Under the pieces are notes generated by a model. It was not told where the DNA came from and did not search any database. It saw only the letters and a program-made list of their open reading frames with translations. Position numbers and translations under genes: made by a program. Positions 12,979 through 26,450 of a stretch of 64,000 nt of DNA are shown here, in pieces. How positions within the stretch are numbered: the stretch's first letter is position 1; the number at the start of each line of letters is the position of its first letter. The stretch is from Spinellus fusiger (taxonomy: Eukaryota; Mucoromycota; Mucoromycetes; Mucorales; Phycomycetaceae): contig JALLLS010000067.1 of the NCBI GenBank assembly GCA_025094145.1, forward strand, positions 1 to 64,000, written 5' to 3'.

Positions 12979-13847
12979 CTTTCATAGACCATGGATACTT
13001 ATTTGTTCTCTTTGCATGGCGGGATTCCCATCGCCCAAGCTTAAAGGTACTGCCACCCACACCAGAGATAAGAACAGAAATGGACTTGATTGAAGCCACC
13101 CATACTCTTACCCATGACTACCGAGTGATGGAGCGTCCTGGTCTTGTCCTTATGCCAATTCAAGTACGACAGTGCACAGACAGACTGTCATTGATCTCCA
13201 AACTAGTAAATACACACCATAGATGCTACCAGCGCCACCAAGACATCGTCCACCTCACGCAGAAACTAGGCTACCAGAATGATCTTTTGGCTGAAGTCAA
13301 GGTCCTGGCTATGCTTGCGAATGCTGCTCTTGTTGATGAAGACTACAGCACCTCCTACCAGCTATGTCTGGCTACAGTTGAAAAGGCACAAATGGAAGTT
13401 CCCCACAAACCCAAGGCCTACAAAGAAGACATGCAACAGGCAGCATGGCAAATCTGCTTTAGCTTTGGCAAGATGAATGCCTACCATGATTTCCACCGTC
13501 GCCTGGATGCCTTGGGAATGGCCCTTACACTGAGTCCAGAAGACTACATTGGTGATATCCTTAGTGTGTGGCGAAGAGTGGAGAAGGAGCGGGGTGAGCA
13601 TGGGTTGGCAGAAGAAGATGGGTTAGCAGTGGGACTGAGGGCAGGGGATGCACAGCACCAAGATGCTTCTGGGTGGCAGGATCTGCTTCAGAATGCAAAG
13701 ATACCTCAGTGGAGTCTTGGTGATTTATTAAAGAGAAGCAATCCACAGGATATAAAAGTATCCACAGGCAGTAGTGAGCAGGGTGCGAGTGGGAACATAA
13801 GAAAGCGGGATCAGTTAATGAATATAGTGGAGGGATGGCTGTTCTAA
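10784..13847 (+). CDS. SEC39: SEC39/NBAS-like protein (Dsl1/NRZ tethering complex)
   Basis: Three exons: 10784-12668, 12744-12903 and 13040-13847, joined in phase; the second junction reads QALECLKVLPPTPEIR. The protein is about 950 residues and mainly helical. The tract VYKSQWERREEEKDL followed by a KDDAWVVRQCLE stretch is the signature of the Sec39 domain of yeast Sec39 and the C-terminal region of metazoan NBAS. The later tract LAEVKVLAMLANAAL, with a TPEIR...DLIEA segment before it, also fits NBAS. By family, the product is a subunit of the ER-associated Dsl1/NRZ complex that tethers Golgi-derived COPI vesicles. A Glu/Ala/Lys insert at residues about 385-415 is low complexity and looks lineage-specific. 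It lies on the other side of the divergent promoter from SWC4. Confidence 0.85.
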
Positions 13848-14452
13848 TCTCCATCTTGGAGTATATTCATAAAAGAAAAGACACTTTCTCATACCAATAT
13901 AATAAAAGTAATATTTGTAAAGTAATAGCTCTGTTAATTCTCATTCTATGATGGTAATGATAATGATGATAATAGTCACTAGTATCGAGGTCTACCAAAT
14001 CAGTGGACCTTTTACTTGAAATACAACATGTTCTATTCATTTGTGTGCTGTGTATCTTGTACTATCTTTATGACCAGAAGCATGAAAAACAAAGGATAAC
14101 TTCTTTCTATAAAGTGTTGTTCTTAAATTATGGTAGATATATATATATATATCACTATCTATACATCCACACACACACACACATGTATATCAAAAAGGGA
14201 AAGAAAAAGAAAAAAAAGACAAACAAAACATAGAAAATGAAAAATACTCTCTATACAAGTTTATAGATAGTAGATCCATTAGAGTATTCACAAAAAGAAA
14301 GGTTAAATCAGTAATAGAAAATAATAATAAACGAAGGCAATAATATATGAGAAGGTTAAAAACATAAATACTACAAAGTATTCAATGTTGGATAAGAAGA
14401 ATAGATGAGAGAGATGAGAAAGAGAGGGAAGAAGATGATGAGAAAAAGAAGT
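13848..14452. other. Intergenic between convergent genes
   Basis: This is the 3' intergenic space between SEC39 (plus) and the kinesin (minus). It contains a TA run and a CA-type run near 14140-14180 and A-rich sequence. I see no gene. The 14003-14233 frame is low complexity. Confidence 0.6.
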
Positions 14453-17400
14453 TTACAGAGGACCCTCATTGCCTTCGTTCCTTAGTTTGTCAATAGGAAA
14501 CTTTTGGTCTATTTTGCTGATCCAGTCAATCATATCTGTACGTGTCGTTGCTTGAAGTGTATAAGCATTGTTGCTTGTGTACAGTGCAAATACATTGGTT
14601 CTCTAAGAGAGGATCAGTCTATGCCTCTTTATGTCTTTCTAGAAGAGTAAGAAAGAGGTTTACCTGTATCATCTGTTCTAGTGCTCGGTTATAGTCGATC
14701 CTGACAGAAGACACATTAATAACACCTTGTTCATCTGTTTCTGTTTGGTTGGTATATAGGTATATATAGGGTCTACAGCAATAGAGCAGTGAGTGATAAA
14801 AGAACAGACATCCAGCATCGCTTATACTACAACAGGTGAGTTGTTTACCTTCGAATTACAAACCACCGTTTGACCCACAGGTCCTCAACAGCATTCTCTT
14901 GATATAATAAGTATCCCTTCTTGGAGACAGTATCACTATAGTATAAAAGTACTTGATGCTTAGTGGAGCTGTTCTAGCCCTCATTCTGTAACTTACGTCA
15001 AGGTAATAAGCTTGACTTCTGCTAGTAGTTTAGACACACTTCGAAGATCCTCCCTGCCTTGACCTTCTTGCATGCCTGGCACAGGTGGATCTTGGCTAAT
15101 AACAATCTAATGAATGGAATGGTTTGAGTATAAGACATGTTGTACACACACGCATAGGTTGTTCCTCTCTTTCTTCCATCTAGAAAGAAAAGAAGAAGAA
15201 AACACACACACACACACACACACACAACTTGCCTCTTTATCAGTACCGAGCTTAAGGGACCATAAACCAAGGACCTTGTTAATAATAGCTGCCTGTTCCT
15301 TGCTAAGGCCTTTGTCCAGTATCTTGGTTGGACTTGCTTTGATCTCTGATTTCTCCTGAACAAGTGATTTCAGAGCTACTACTTGTCTCGTAAACTCCAC
15401 TTGATGTTTCCACGAAAGACGGTCTTGAATTTGTCGATAGTCATTCACAAGAGACACGCCGCGTGGACGCCATGATCCCAGGTACTCTTCTCCACGCACA
15501 TATTTGGAGGCTGTATTGAGGCGCCAGAGTTGACTCAGGCGGCGTGTCATAGGAGGACGCAGATTCACCAGGAAAATGCCACTGCACTTTGGAAGCTGTT
15601 TGCTCGAGTCCAGGAGCTTATAGAGTCTGGATTTTCCTGTAGATCCATCACGAGCATGGATCTGCATGGCAATGTCCATGCTAAATTGTACTGGCTTGGC
15701 ACACTTGTTGGCTTCTACTTCCCATTTGATGTTTAATAGAATACGGTTATCACTGGCTGTGATTCGGTTTAAGAAGAGACAGTCATGCTGAGAGCTATCC
15801 CAAGCCCCCTGAGCAGTCAATTGGCTTGTGCCGTCGTTGTTGTAAGAGACTGTTTGCTGTGATAGCAGTCGAATGACAATATCCTCATGAGCAGGGGCAT
15901 CAATAATACGGCCTTTAGCGTCCAGTAGACGGACATGGCCAATTGAGGCGGATGTAATTTTGTTCCACTCAAACTGTCTTCCTGAAGTATGGGAGAGAGT
16001 AAGGCATATCCTTCGTTGGAGTCCTTGGCGTAGTAAAAAGACACCACGGTCTAGACTGTTTTGAGCTGTGACATTTACAGGCACATAGTCACCATCAGGA
16101 GCCAACTCACGGACTTCAATCCAAGCAACAATGTCATGTCTTTCTGCTGCTAGTAACTCTTCTTCTGAACGTCTCTCAAGGCTTGCTGATGGATTGGATT
16201 GGACATCAAGAGGGTCACTGCCAATAGAGCGGAACTGGTGCTGCTGTACTTGTTGGCTGGCTGCTAATAGATCTGCTAACCGTGGCTTCTCTCTCTGGTC
16301 ATCCCATCGTTCATAATGAGACAAGACACGGGGTTGGGCCATGCCATACACTTCAAAGGGAATCATGTCATGCAGTAAGACATCAAGAACTTTACGAGTG
16401 ACGACTAGATCAATGGTCTGGGAATGATTAAGGCGTACAGGCTCATTCTCGAATTCACCAATAGGCTCTGTAGCAAATACTTTCTCAGTAGTAGAGTGGA
16501 TGGAGATGCCACCAAAGGAAGATAGTCGAAACTGTGCATGGACTTGAGTGAATTCAGCCTCACTTAATCCTGTCATTTCTAGTAAACGAATCTCAAACAG
16601 AAGCTGTTGGCCTACTTTAAGGGTGATTCCATGGCTGTTGTGTTCAGAGTCATCATAAGTATCGGAAAAGGACTGTCGTGCTTCAGAACTACGAATAGCA
16701 ACAGAACGTGCAATGGGAGAAACAAGAATTCGCAGTTTGCCCTTGACCTGTCCAGTAGAACGGCAGACAATGTCTACATTACTTTCATAGGGCAATTGAA
16801 GGGCTAAATTGCGCATAGAAGTGGCTGCACTTCCTAGGAAAGTGTAGTTTGGACAAGGATTCTCAAAGAAAGGGTCTTCCCAGTTAAAGTGAGAGCGGTA
16901 AAGAGGTCTATCAATAAAGTTATATAGATTTCTCATCTTATGAAGACGCATCTTAAGTTTCTCCAGGGACCAGACATAGATGACTTGGTTCTTTCGGTCA
17001 ATCACTCTTACACCAATGCATGGCTTGGGGGTCGATATCAAGGTGGTGTCCTCATCTGTTTCAAACTGATGGAGGGCTGATGTCGTTTCCCAATAAGAAA
17101 GAGGATTGGAGAACTGTCCATCTTCAATGATAGTGAATTGATAAAGAGCATCCTTGTTTAGCTCTTTGGAGATAATATTCGCTTCTTTCAGCATCACTGC
17201 ATTTGTCAATACAGTCTCTGCCATGGCCACATTTCTCAGCTTCTTCCAGTGTCGTGTTACCTTGTTCATCAGCCCAAGCTGTGCAGAAGAATAGGCAGAA
17301 GTATTGATGTCTGTGTGTTGGCTCATCTGCCGAGATAGGCGAGACAATCGATGGATTTCAGCTTCAAAATGGTGCTTTTGATCGTCAAGCTCTTTCTGCA

Positions 17401-20253
17401 TCTTTTCCTTTTCAACTTTTAGTTTCTCTTCAAGATCGCTCTGTACAAAGGTAAAATCAGTGCAGACACTCTCCAGACCATCTTCTGTTACTGTGACAGG
17501 TGAGCTAGGACGAACAGAGCCTCTAGAAGAGTCGTCATCATCATTCTCTGCCCTGCTTTCTGATCTTGTTCGACGTAAATCGCGAATACGAGTAATATCA
17601 TCGAATAGCTTTTCTAGTTTTTCGTCTTCAAGACCACCAAAGTTATCCTCTGTAGCATAATAGTTCAGAACAGCTTCACGACGTGCATAGTTCCAGTCCA
17701 TTACTTCGGATCCAGCAATACTTGGCTCTGTAGGGGATTCTGGTCTATGGTCATCTTCTTCCAAAGAACCAGGATTCCCCATGGCCTTTTCCATGGCTGC
17801 CTTTTGAAGATCTCGTTCTCGACGCACTTCTTCTGGATGATTGAAGCGAAAGATATGATAGTCACCGAGAATAATACGATAACCACTCTTTAAACGGCGT
17901 GGCTCTGATATACGTATACCATTGACCATTGTCACTGCCTCACCATTGGAGTGCACTGTGACTGTACCATTTGTATTCTCAAACCAACAATGTTCTTCTT
18001 TAATATTGGAGCCACTGAGTCGGATGTCTGCTTGTAATTGGCTTCCATGTTGACCTACACGCGTTGTACCTGGTTTGATCTGATACATAAGACACTCTGA
18101 CATTAACGGATCCTCATTCAGGTTCACCAAGTGAGGGATCTTCTTGGGTGTGTACACTCCCACGTTATTCTTATGCACAGCAATACCGAATTCTGCTAAT
18201 GCCTTTTCACGCTCTACTTGGATCTCTTCCGTCTTTTTCAACTTTTCTTCCCATGTCTCATTGAGATTAGCTAGCAGTTTCTCTGAGCTCTGGAGTTGCT
18301 CAACAATCTCCTCTTTGCTCATCTTCTTCTTGTTGCCATGACTATCGAATATTTCAAATTCCTGTTTTTGTGTTGGTAGTTTGGGAGCAGATCGTGTAGC
18401 AGCAGGAGAGTTGGGTCCACTACTGCTGCTTGTACTCTTGTACACACTTGTGGCTGTGAGTTGTTCTACTTCTTCGGGTGCATAGGTTCTCAATCGATCT
18501 CTCAGCACCTCAAGTTCGTCTTTGAGATCACGGATTAACTTTGCATTTGGATCTTCATTCACTACAGCCTTGTTCTTGATCTTTTTTGCCTGATCAGCAT
18601 ATCGCAATGTACTCAGTGTTTCGTCATAATCAGCGGGTGATATGGCAGCAATCATGGCTGTTTTTGAGTTACCACCAAGGGAGTCTTTGAGAAGCCATGT
18701 TAAGATCTACGGAATGAGTTTCTTGTTCTGTAGCTGATACTACTACTACTACTCATCATTCTACTAATAAGAGGCGCTTACAGAATCTCGGTAAGGAATA
18801 AACACTTCTTTGAGCTTTCTTCCCTTTTTGCCTTCCTGCATAGCTTGTTCTGCAAGACCAGCAATGACCTTTCCAAGAGTAGTAAGGGATTTGTTGATAC
18901 TGGCACCTTCTTTGAGACGTGTACCAGTAGCACCTGTACTATTGGCGCGTTCACTACCAGCCAAATCCACCAAACTACACACAAGGGACACACACAAGGG
19001 ACACACACAAGGTACAACCCACAAGGTACAGCCCCACAAGATAAGAAACTTTCCTCATTCACTCTTCTATAGTAAACACTCTTACCTGATTCTTGCCACT
19101 TTCTCTGTCTCTAGTTTTGTCAGATCATCCAGACGCTTTTGAGTAAGAAACAGAGTAAACACGGCATGGGAGCGTGAAGACGTCTCGTTCATGTTGGTAG
19201 CAGCCACTGTTCTTGCCTAACATGCAAGAAGCGCGTTGGTGACACCAAGTCATGGAGAAAAGTGTGTTACCTTGTTGCCTTCATCCATAAGATGGTTAAT
19301 GTCATCAAAGGAATTCACTACCAATCGTGAGAGATCTTCGACATAAGGACCAAGACTTGGATGTTCTCTCACTTTGAGGTTTCCACTGTTACTAGGGTTG
19401 AGTAGATCCCGGACTTTCTCATTGTAGATCTCAATGTAAGACACCTCCACTCGATGTGTTAGGCTTGTATCTTTGTTCCTGATGATTCGGTTGAAGAGTT
19501 CTGAACACGTCAATGGAATAATACCCTTGTCCTCTCCATAACCCATCTAAATATCCCAAAACACAACTGTGAGCACAACAAAACAAAAACAACAAAACAA
19601 AAACAAAAACAAAAACAAAGAGAGGGGGAGCGGGTCTATAGAAAGAAAGAAGAAAAAAAGAACCAACTTGATCATCACCATTGAATATGATTTTCCTGAA
19701 CCCGTTTGACCGTCTATTATAGATCCATAAGAAACAGATCAACAACTGTCCTCCATGCCTGCTCTTCTCTTTATCCAACAGAAGAGAAAGAGAAAAGAGA
19801 AAATAGAAAAGAGAAAATAGAAAAAGTAGAAAGAAAGAAAAAGAGATGCTTTTTTTTTTCTCTTTTTTTCTCTCTTTTTCTCTTTCTTTCTTTCTACTTT
19901 TAACCCTTTCACTTACAAGCAAAAATACAGCAATTATAACCATCAAATGCATGGTTAAGAAGATCTTCTCCGAGATCATTATAGACTGTCTGTTGATCAG
20001 CATAAGAAGGATCGTTTTTATTGGCAGACCAATAGGACTTGTCGAATGTAAAGGCTTTGATGTCTTCTCCTTCTTTTCCGGGTGGTTTACGAAGAATCGT
20101 CTGATTCCCTTCCATACGAATAAGCTCTACTGCTCCACGTGCAATTTCTAGTAGGAGTGAGGTGAGTAAAAAGCAATAGCAAGGGCATAGCAAAGTACCT
20201 CTTGAATTGAGAGGGCGACATCGCACGACGACCTTGATGTTGCCACCGCTCAT
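14453..20253 (-). CDS. Kinesin-3 motor, Unc104/KIF1 type
   Basis: A multi-exon gene with its ATG at 20251-20253 ([18 protein letters not shown]) and stop at 14453-14455. The motor domain is complete after splicing: P-loop [11 protein letters not shown] (exon near 19685-19730), switch I in the [13 protein letters not shown] tract, switch [11 protein letters not shown], and [13 protein letters not shown] helix residues. A very large exon (about 15230-18700) carries the neck coil, an FHA domain ([18 protein letters not shown]), coiled coils, the KIF1B-type and DUF3694-type regions. The last exons (14453-15000) encode a C-terminal PH domain ([18 protein letters not shown] to [13 protein letters not shown]). 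By family, these motors are plus-end-directed and carry early endosomes and other vesicles through hyphae, binding lipid via the PH domain. All key ATPase residues are present, so it looks functional. Confidence 0.93.
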
Positions 20254-21560
20254 TGTCTAGTGTCAATGGATGAAAGGTAATGACTGACGATGGAGAAGGG
20301 GCGTTCTGTGGGGCTGAATCAGTACAGTTACAAGACACTGTCTCTGTTCTGTGGTGTATTTACCAATAAACTCAATCCACTTTTGTGACTAGAAAGAGAA
20401 GAGAGTGTTCCTATTTCTTATATAGAACAAACAGCAAGTCGTGGTACTCTGAAGAATGACAAAGGAGACCTCTCAACAAAAAGACGCAACAAAGGGTTCG
20501 TCCTCAACACTACGAGCAGACGATACGGGTGGGCTATAGACTAAACTACAGCTAAGAGAAGGAGAAAAGACACGTGAGCAGTGAAGAGAAAAAGAGAAAG
20601 TGAGTGGGTGAGAAGAGGGGACTTTTTTTTGCCCAAGCGAAAAAAAGACAGTGCCGAGATTAAATAGAAAGCCGCCTGTTCTCCCCGGAATAAAAGGACG
20701 GAAAGAAGTAAAGAAAGCCGGTCAAGGGTGAGAAGTGCGCACAAGGAAGAAGAGAAAACAATCGGAGATGGCATGATAATTCACACTCAGCTATCATTAT
20801 GTTTCCATGCCACCCCATCACCCAAGCCATCCATAGTGTAGAGAGGAGAAATCCAGTGGGTGATAAAGAGACTCAATTTCATCATCCATATTTTTCTTTT
20901 TCTTTTTCTTTTCTTTTCCCGATTTAGGTCTGCTTATGCTTAAGCTGTTGGGTGCCAAATAGAGTAGGGCATAAACTATGGCAGAATGTGTCCAGCATAC
21001 TGTCCAACATGGAGGGGTGTTACAAATGCAACAGTAGCCAATCAGATGAGAATGCTACTGTCAGGCTGAGAGAGAGGAGACAGGCAAGTCTTGTTTGAAG
21101 GGTTGTCTGTAAGTGATATGTATGGAATTGTCTTGTTTTGCTCTCTATTGAATAGAACTGGCTGTGTTTTTCTACTGAATAAAAACAAAGGTATTCTGAC
21201 AATGCACTGGTATCCTGGAAAGGATGAAAAACAAAACAAAACAAAACAAAGAGAGAGAACGAGAAAGAGAGAAGCATGGGCAAAAGTGCATTCATATCAT
21301 TGGATAAACATAGTCAGTAGTCAGTAACAAATAGTCAATAATAAACATTAAACATTAAACATTAAAAGTGGGTATGTAAAAGTGACCCAGTCTAATTCAT
21401 AAAAAAATAAAAATAAAAAATAAAATAAAAAATAAAAATAAAATAAAGACATTGGTCAGAGTACTGCTATTTCTTTGAATGAATAGAATAGTGTCTCTGG
21501 TGGTATTTATAGGACTTCTGCTTCTTGGGCCACCCATGAGCAGAAGAAAGAGTTGAGAAA
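20254..21560. other. Kinesin upstream region, no clear gene
   Basis: It contains the kinesin promoter and possibly a small 5' untranslated exon near 20345-20392 on the minus strand, with an acceptor-like TTTCTAG and a donor-like GTAAAT. Further right are T/A-rich tracts and an AAAAATAAA repeat at 21400-21450. Frames here show no known motif. Confidence 0.45.
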
Positions 21561-22173
21561 ATGGCCCATTCTGATGCTCATTTTGGAACCCATACGATAA
21601 AAGACTATAAAAAAAGGGTTTTTTTTGTAGAGTGTAGAGTAGAGGAGTATTACCTGCTACTGATAGAAGACCCTCATGCCCCGTATGGGTCTTGGGTGAC
21701 TTCCACTAAGGGTTATCAGAGTGACAAGACAGGCCTAAAGAGTCTGCTTGAGTGGAGCCCTAGAGATCAAATCAAAGAAACAGAAAATAACAAATATATT
21801 CTTGTTGTGCTAATCCCTCTCTTTAGACAATTCACATTTCCCAAGTAGTGTCTTTTGTTAGTCTATTGATATACATTGATCTTCTGGAGGTCCTGCTTTA
21901 CTGCTATTCTTTCTTCTTTTTTTTGTTATGGCAGTAACAAAATTCAAAAGATAACACTGATTTGTTTGTACAAAATCTCCTATCACGTTGCAGTATATGT
22001 TTGATGACTGGACAGTTATTCTTTATCCCATATTTAGATACGCCTGTGATAAAAGCAGACAAATGAAGCAGCAGTCAAAGGCTAACCCAAATTCCGTGTG
22101 CACCATTGAGATGGCTTTTGAATATGCTGTTCAAGTGAGACTGTACGCAGGAGTTCAATCGAGCATACGATAG
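21561..22173 (+). CDS. Possible two-exon hypothetical gene
   Basis: A frame from the ATG at 21561 encodes MAHSDAHFGTHTIKDYKKRV and continues with a mixed, protein-like composition (HAPYGSWVTSTKGYQSDKTG). A second stretch from about 21991, preceded by a pyrimidine-rich acceptor (CACGTTGCAG), encodes YMFDDWTVILYPIFRYACDK and ends at 22173. No donor could be fixed with confidence. I do not recognise a family. It may be a small gene, or a fragment of a decayed one. The average composition argues against chance for the first part, but support is weak. Confidence 0.3.
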
Positions 22174-22269
22174 ATCTTTGTTATGGAATAGACTCAGTTG
22201 AGTTTGTCCAACCACCCATGAAGTTTATTTTGATTAAACATCGCGTTTTATATGTTCAGGTGGTTTCTC

Positions 22270-22302
<33 letters not shown>

Positions 22303-23949
22303 AAAACTATTATTATTATTATTTCTATACCATTTCTATTATGATAAAAACAAAAACAACCAAAAAAGATCCAATGAGGTTGCTGTACTGTTTGTAAAAG
22401 ATAAGAATGAACTTTAAAGATAAGAGTAAGAATTAAGACAAGATACTCTACCACCTACTAAGACTGTTTGATGACTGAGTTTAGTGGACAAGGCTGAAGA
22501 ATACCAAAGAGTATTGAAAACTTACTCTTTTTAGAATACATGTAGATAGATGGACAGGTATAGAAGAAGAAAGAGAATCACATTATTTCGTGGTACTTCT
22601 CATCTCAACAGCACAAAAACATGGCATGCATAAAAACATAGAGAAACCGAAGCATAGAAACAACTCTACATGAATGCAAACATGAAAATATATAAATATA
22701 GTCAGTTAACTCAACAGTCATGCGTATTAAGGATGAACACTGCATAAAACTCCTCCAATTCAGGATTCAAGAACTCTATTGCCATCCTTCCTTCTAGAAT
22801 AAGAAAACAGATAAAAGTATTAAACTGCATTCTCTAATTCAACAAAGACTATTCATTCAACTCAAGTAGAATCATTCACAAGGCAAGTGTTTTATAAAAA
22901 CAAAAGTATAGAATTGTTGCAGAGAGGTGTGACTTCTTTAAGAGGGCGTTTCAGACAATGATATTTGTAACAAGAAAATGCCACATAATACATGCTTGTA
23001 GAACTCTACTATGCTTATTCTAGTAAAACTGTATGGCAGTAAAATTAGCAGAGTGAAAGGTAAATACTGTTATTATTAGGATGAATATCAGCTCTCATGC
23101 TTCTGAAGACATAGGCAAATGCAGTTCCTTTACAATGCACCCATAGGCTGTAAATAAAAATTAGGGGAGCTTGATGTGCTTAAAAAATAGTTCTGGATAT
23201 TCTACACATTGTAGATAAGTTCTTATCGACTACTGATACACTATAGAATAAAAGGAGGTCTACTTATCAAAAGCAAATAACGAGTCAATGACTATAGATG
23301 AATCTTCGCGAGTGTGTTGACTGTATAGATTAGAATGTGTCACTGAACATCTTGTTATCCATATACAAACAGGGATATGCATCATAGCCTTCAACTAGAA
23401 GTAGGCTTGAGGTGTCTCTATGTTGATAATACATTTTTAAATAGTCACTCATCTTTATATAGAGCTAACTAGCTATTGTATTGAGTACAGCTAAAAAAAG
23501 AAAAAGAAAAAGAAAAATAACAAGAAAAAGAAAAGCATATCAGTGTCTTTCTATTATAGTATAAAGTTCTCAATTGATGGAAAAATATAAAGTGGGTTGC
23601 CATGACTATAAAGGGGCTAAAGCTTGTCTTCATCTCATCTATGTATCCTATACAAATAGTGCACACTGTTCTGATAATGGTAATCTTTAGGCATTATTAT
23701 TGAGCATGTGTGCTGGTTATTTGAAAATAGCATTATTATATAATAGTCATATGCTTCAAATGGGTGAATATTTACAGTATTCATCTAATCTCTACTTCAA
23801 ATAGAAAACTGTTCTTTTGTGAAGTATAATATACATTTTATTTAATACTGTAATGAGAATGCACAACTTAATATTTGATACTCTCAAGTAGAAATTACTG
23901 TCTTGATGACCGTCTTGGTTTGAAGCTTCCTCGATAAGATACATCATTT
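22174..23949. other. Intergenic, with ATT microsatellite
   Basis: 22271-22325 is an ATT trinucleotide run, interrupted once. The rest is AT-rich with no supportable gene. The frame at 23469-23666 minus is low complexity. Confidence 0.5.
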
Positions 23950-24298
23950 AAATCGAGATTAGGGAGGAAATGTACAACTTGAAAACAAGGGCACGACTAA
24001 GCAATCTATCTGATGTGTGTAGGAAAGATGTTAAGTATAAGTTAGGGTCTTGTGGAGTTTAAATGATCATTCAAAGTGGTGCAGTGTTAATCAAACATAG
24101 AGGCATACTGAAACTACCTGCGATTGCTAATGTTATCAAGGAGTGTATGAGGAGTAAGAAGATATTAAAGGAAAACCGGTATGCCCTATGTATATCTTCT
24201 CTCCCAACTATTCACCAATTGTAACTATATAAGACCTCACTCTTGATCATCTTTTTCGAATTATCCTTGTGTTTTATTCTCAAACTTCTCACCTCACT
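23950..24298 (+). promoter_or_regulatory. Promoter of secreted-protein gene 1 (duplicated)
   Basis: About 350 bp upstream of 24299 align clearly with 34730-35068. Shared blocks include TTATCAAGGAGTGTA, CCCAACTATTCA, and a TATA box in CTATATAAGACCTCACTCTT at about 24226. The TATA box lies about 70 bp upstream of the ATG in both copies, and the leader TTATCCTTGTGTTTTATTCT is shared. Confidence 0.75.
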
Positions 24299-24718
24299 AT
24301 GCATTTCAAACTCTCTACACTTGTTGCTCTTGCCTGCCTTATTGCTGTTGGTGTTCAAGCCTCCCCACTTCCTCAATCAGCTAATGCTGATATTGGTGGT
24401 GCTATTGGTGATGTTACTGGTGATGTTGGTGCTATTCGTGGTGATGCCGCTGATGCCGCTGATGCCGTTGTCGGTACTAACGTTGGTGTTGTTGATGATG
24501 TCAATACTTCCCTCAACAAGCGCCAAGCTGGTCCCACCGGTAGCAATGTTGGTCTCACTCGTTTTAAAGCTGTCAAAGCAAAGCAAGAATCAAAAGCTCT
24601 TGGTGCTATTCAAAAGGCCCCAGGTGGAAGTGATCTCTCCGCAGCTGTTGTTCAAAACCATCTTCGTCTTAATGCTGAAAAGTCCCAGTTCAAGAAGGAC
24701 TTGAAGATTTTTAAATGA
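24299..24718 (+). CDS. Small secreted protein 1 with Kex2-like site
   Basis: An intronless gene of 139 residues. The ATG at 24299 is preferred over the in-frame start at 24269, because it begins a clear signal peptide (MHFKLSTLVALACLIAVG, likely cut after VQA) and matches the paralogue at 35069. The mature N-terminal part is Gly/Ala/Asp-rich with DAADA units and no Cys. LNKR at about residue 80 looks like a Kex2-type processing site, leaving a basic Lys-rich C-terminal peptide of about 60 residues (beginning QAGPTGSNVG). It has a strong TATA promoter. The architecture suggests a processed secreted peptide, cell-surface component or effector-like protein. No function is known to me. Confidence 0.75.
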   Translation: MHFKLSTLVALACLIAVGVQASPLPQSANADIGGAIGDVTGDVGAIRGDAADAADAVVGTNVGVVDDVNTSLNKRQAGPTGSNVGLTRFKAVKAKQESKALGAIQKAPGGSDLSAAVVQNHLRLNAEKSQFKKDLKIFK

Positions 24719-25599
24719 AGACTATACACTTCTCTGTACTTATGATAGACCTGTATGAGCATAAACCTTGGCATTTAAAGTATTCAAGATACTTTCTACA
24801 TTATAATAAATTATGGATGTTTTCTATTCTAATAACCAATACTATTTATTTATTTATTTATTTAAAAATCATCTTTGGCTTATCATGAATTGATAATAAA
24901 AAGTATCTGTTGAGAATACTGCATTCTACTAGCATTTTCTCCTCAGATTGAGATAAAGCTGAAGCTTCTTGTTAAAAGACCATAGTGATAAACTAATTTC
25001 CAGTGCATCAATGACAGTATTAAAATAGCGATTATTATGTTAAGGAGTAAGAACTATTTGTGAGTAGCCAAAACAGGGGGGTTTAGACTTATCTCGAGTA
25101 AATCGTAAGAATCATATGCACTATTATTTTTATATAAGTTTCTTCTATCTTTTCTTTTCTTTAACCATGGCTTTCCCTTTAAAAAAAAGCTTTAGAAAAC
25201 CACACTAATCAGCCCCTGCCATCTATTTTTATATAATTATTGAAAAATCACTTATTAATAAGGGCCAATCCGGCCATTTGATTGGTTGATGCATAATGCA
25301 CAATCACCCTCATTGAATTTGTTTAATATTTGTTTGGAAGTATGGTGATAAAAGGGAAAAGAGAGACCTATTTCTATTGTATGAAGCTCTGTTCTTTCTC
25401 AATAGTGTTAGGTCAACACACTATATCAGATGGATATTCAGAATATTACATTTGTGGGGAATAGGACAAGACAAAAGATAGATGATTATTGGCCATTTAT
25501 TGCCTGTTTATGACCGGATTAGAGTTGGCTGTGATTGTGAGAGAGAAGCCTATAGTTTAAAGTAGTGTTAGAAATATCAAAGAGTGTGGATCACTATTG
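24719..25599. other. Intergenic
   Basis: This is the 3' flank of the secreted-protein gene, with a TTTA repeat at 24843-24863, then AT-rich DNA. I see no gene. Confidence 0.55.
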
Positions 25600-26450
25600 C
25601 ATTTAGAGAGTCATTTAAACTCCTAAAAATTAAATGAGATGGATTCAAGACACCTGGAAAGATGTTATTAGAAAGGATCCATTTGCCTCATACAATCAAC
25701 TGACATTGGGAATATTGAAGTTTGAGGTTGATATAAGTAAAGATACCCTTATCAGCTACTGGAATCAGCTAGAGTATATATCCTTTTCTGTATACCACAG
25801 GCCAGCCTTCACTGAAAAACACACAAAGAGAAACAGCTTTGTTGGGCTAAGAAACATGCCAGTTGAACAAATGATTAGTGGAGAGGTATCATTTAGTCTG
25901 ATGAGTCAACACACATTATGAAAAAGAGCAATAGAGATACCTGTATCATCAAAATAGTTAGAGAAAGTTATATTTATAATCCTATTGTTCCAACAATGTA
26001 GTTTGGTGGCGATGGTGTGATTTTTTAGAGCTGCTATTAGGCTAATGGATTTGGTTCATTAGTCGTTGTTAATAGCAGTGTAAACCAAGACGAATACATC
26101 ATTGTTTTAGTTAGTGAGTTCCATCCTTGGTTCATGAAACTGTATCAGAAAGAAAACAGCGAGTTTCTGTTACAATAAAAGAGTGATAACTGTCATACTG
26201 GGGCCTATGCTAGATGGTGGAAAGAGACGCATCAGATTAGGGTTTTTTGATTACTAGCCTACACAAATCCCTGACTTGAACTCAATTGAACATGTCTGAT
26301 ACGCCTTGGAAATATGAATTGAAGAAAGAAGGGTATCTATTATCAATGTAGAAAGTTGGTATTGAACTTGCACAACGATGAGTTCTGACTATGACAGACA
26401 CATGCCAGAATGTCATTGATGCCAAAGAAGGCCATACAAAGTATTAACTG
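25600..26450 (+). mobile_element. Decayed Tc1/mariner transposase
   Basis: Translation with frameshifts and several stops follows a Tc1 transposase from the middle of the protein to its end. Successive pieces are RKDPFASYNQL, the RPAFTEKHTKRN tract (usual RKPLLTKKHKK-type), SDEST (first catalytic Asp), SDNCHTGAYARWW (position of the QDNDPKHTA second Asp), LELN-TCLIRLGNMN (position of SPDLNPIEHLWD) and VIDAKEGHTKY at the C-terminus. It is inactive. The N-terminal helix-turn-helix is not clear. Confidence 0.75.

Noticed and set aside
24243..24704. Leu/Val-rich frame overlapping secreted-protein gene 1
   Set aside because: It is a shifted reading of the Ala/Asp/Gly-rich true frame, which has a signal peptide and a conserved paralogue.
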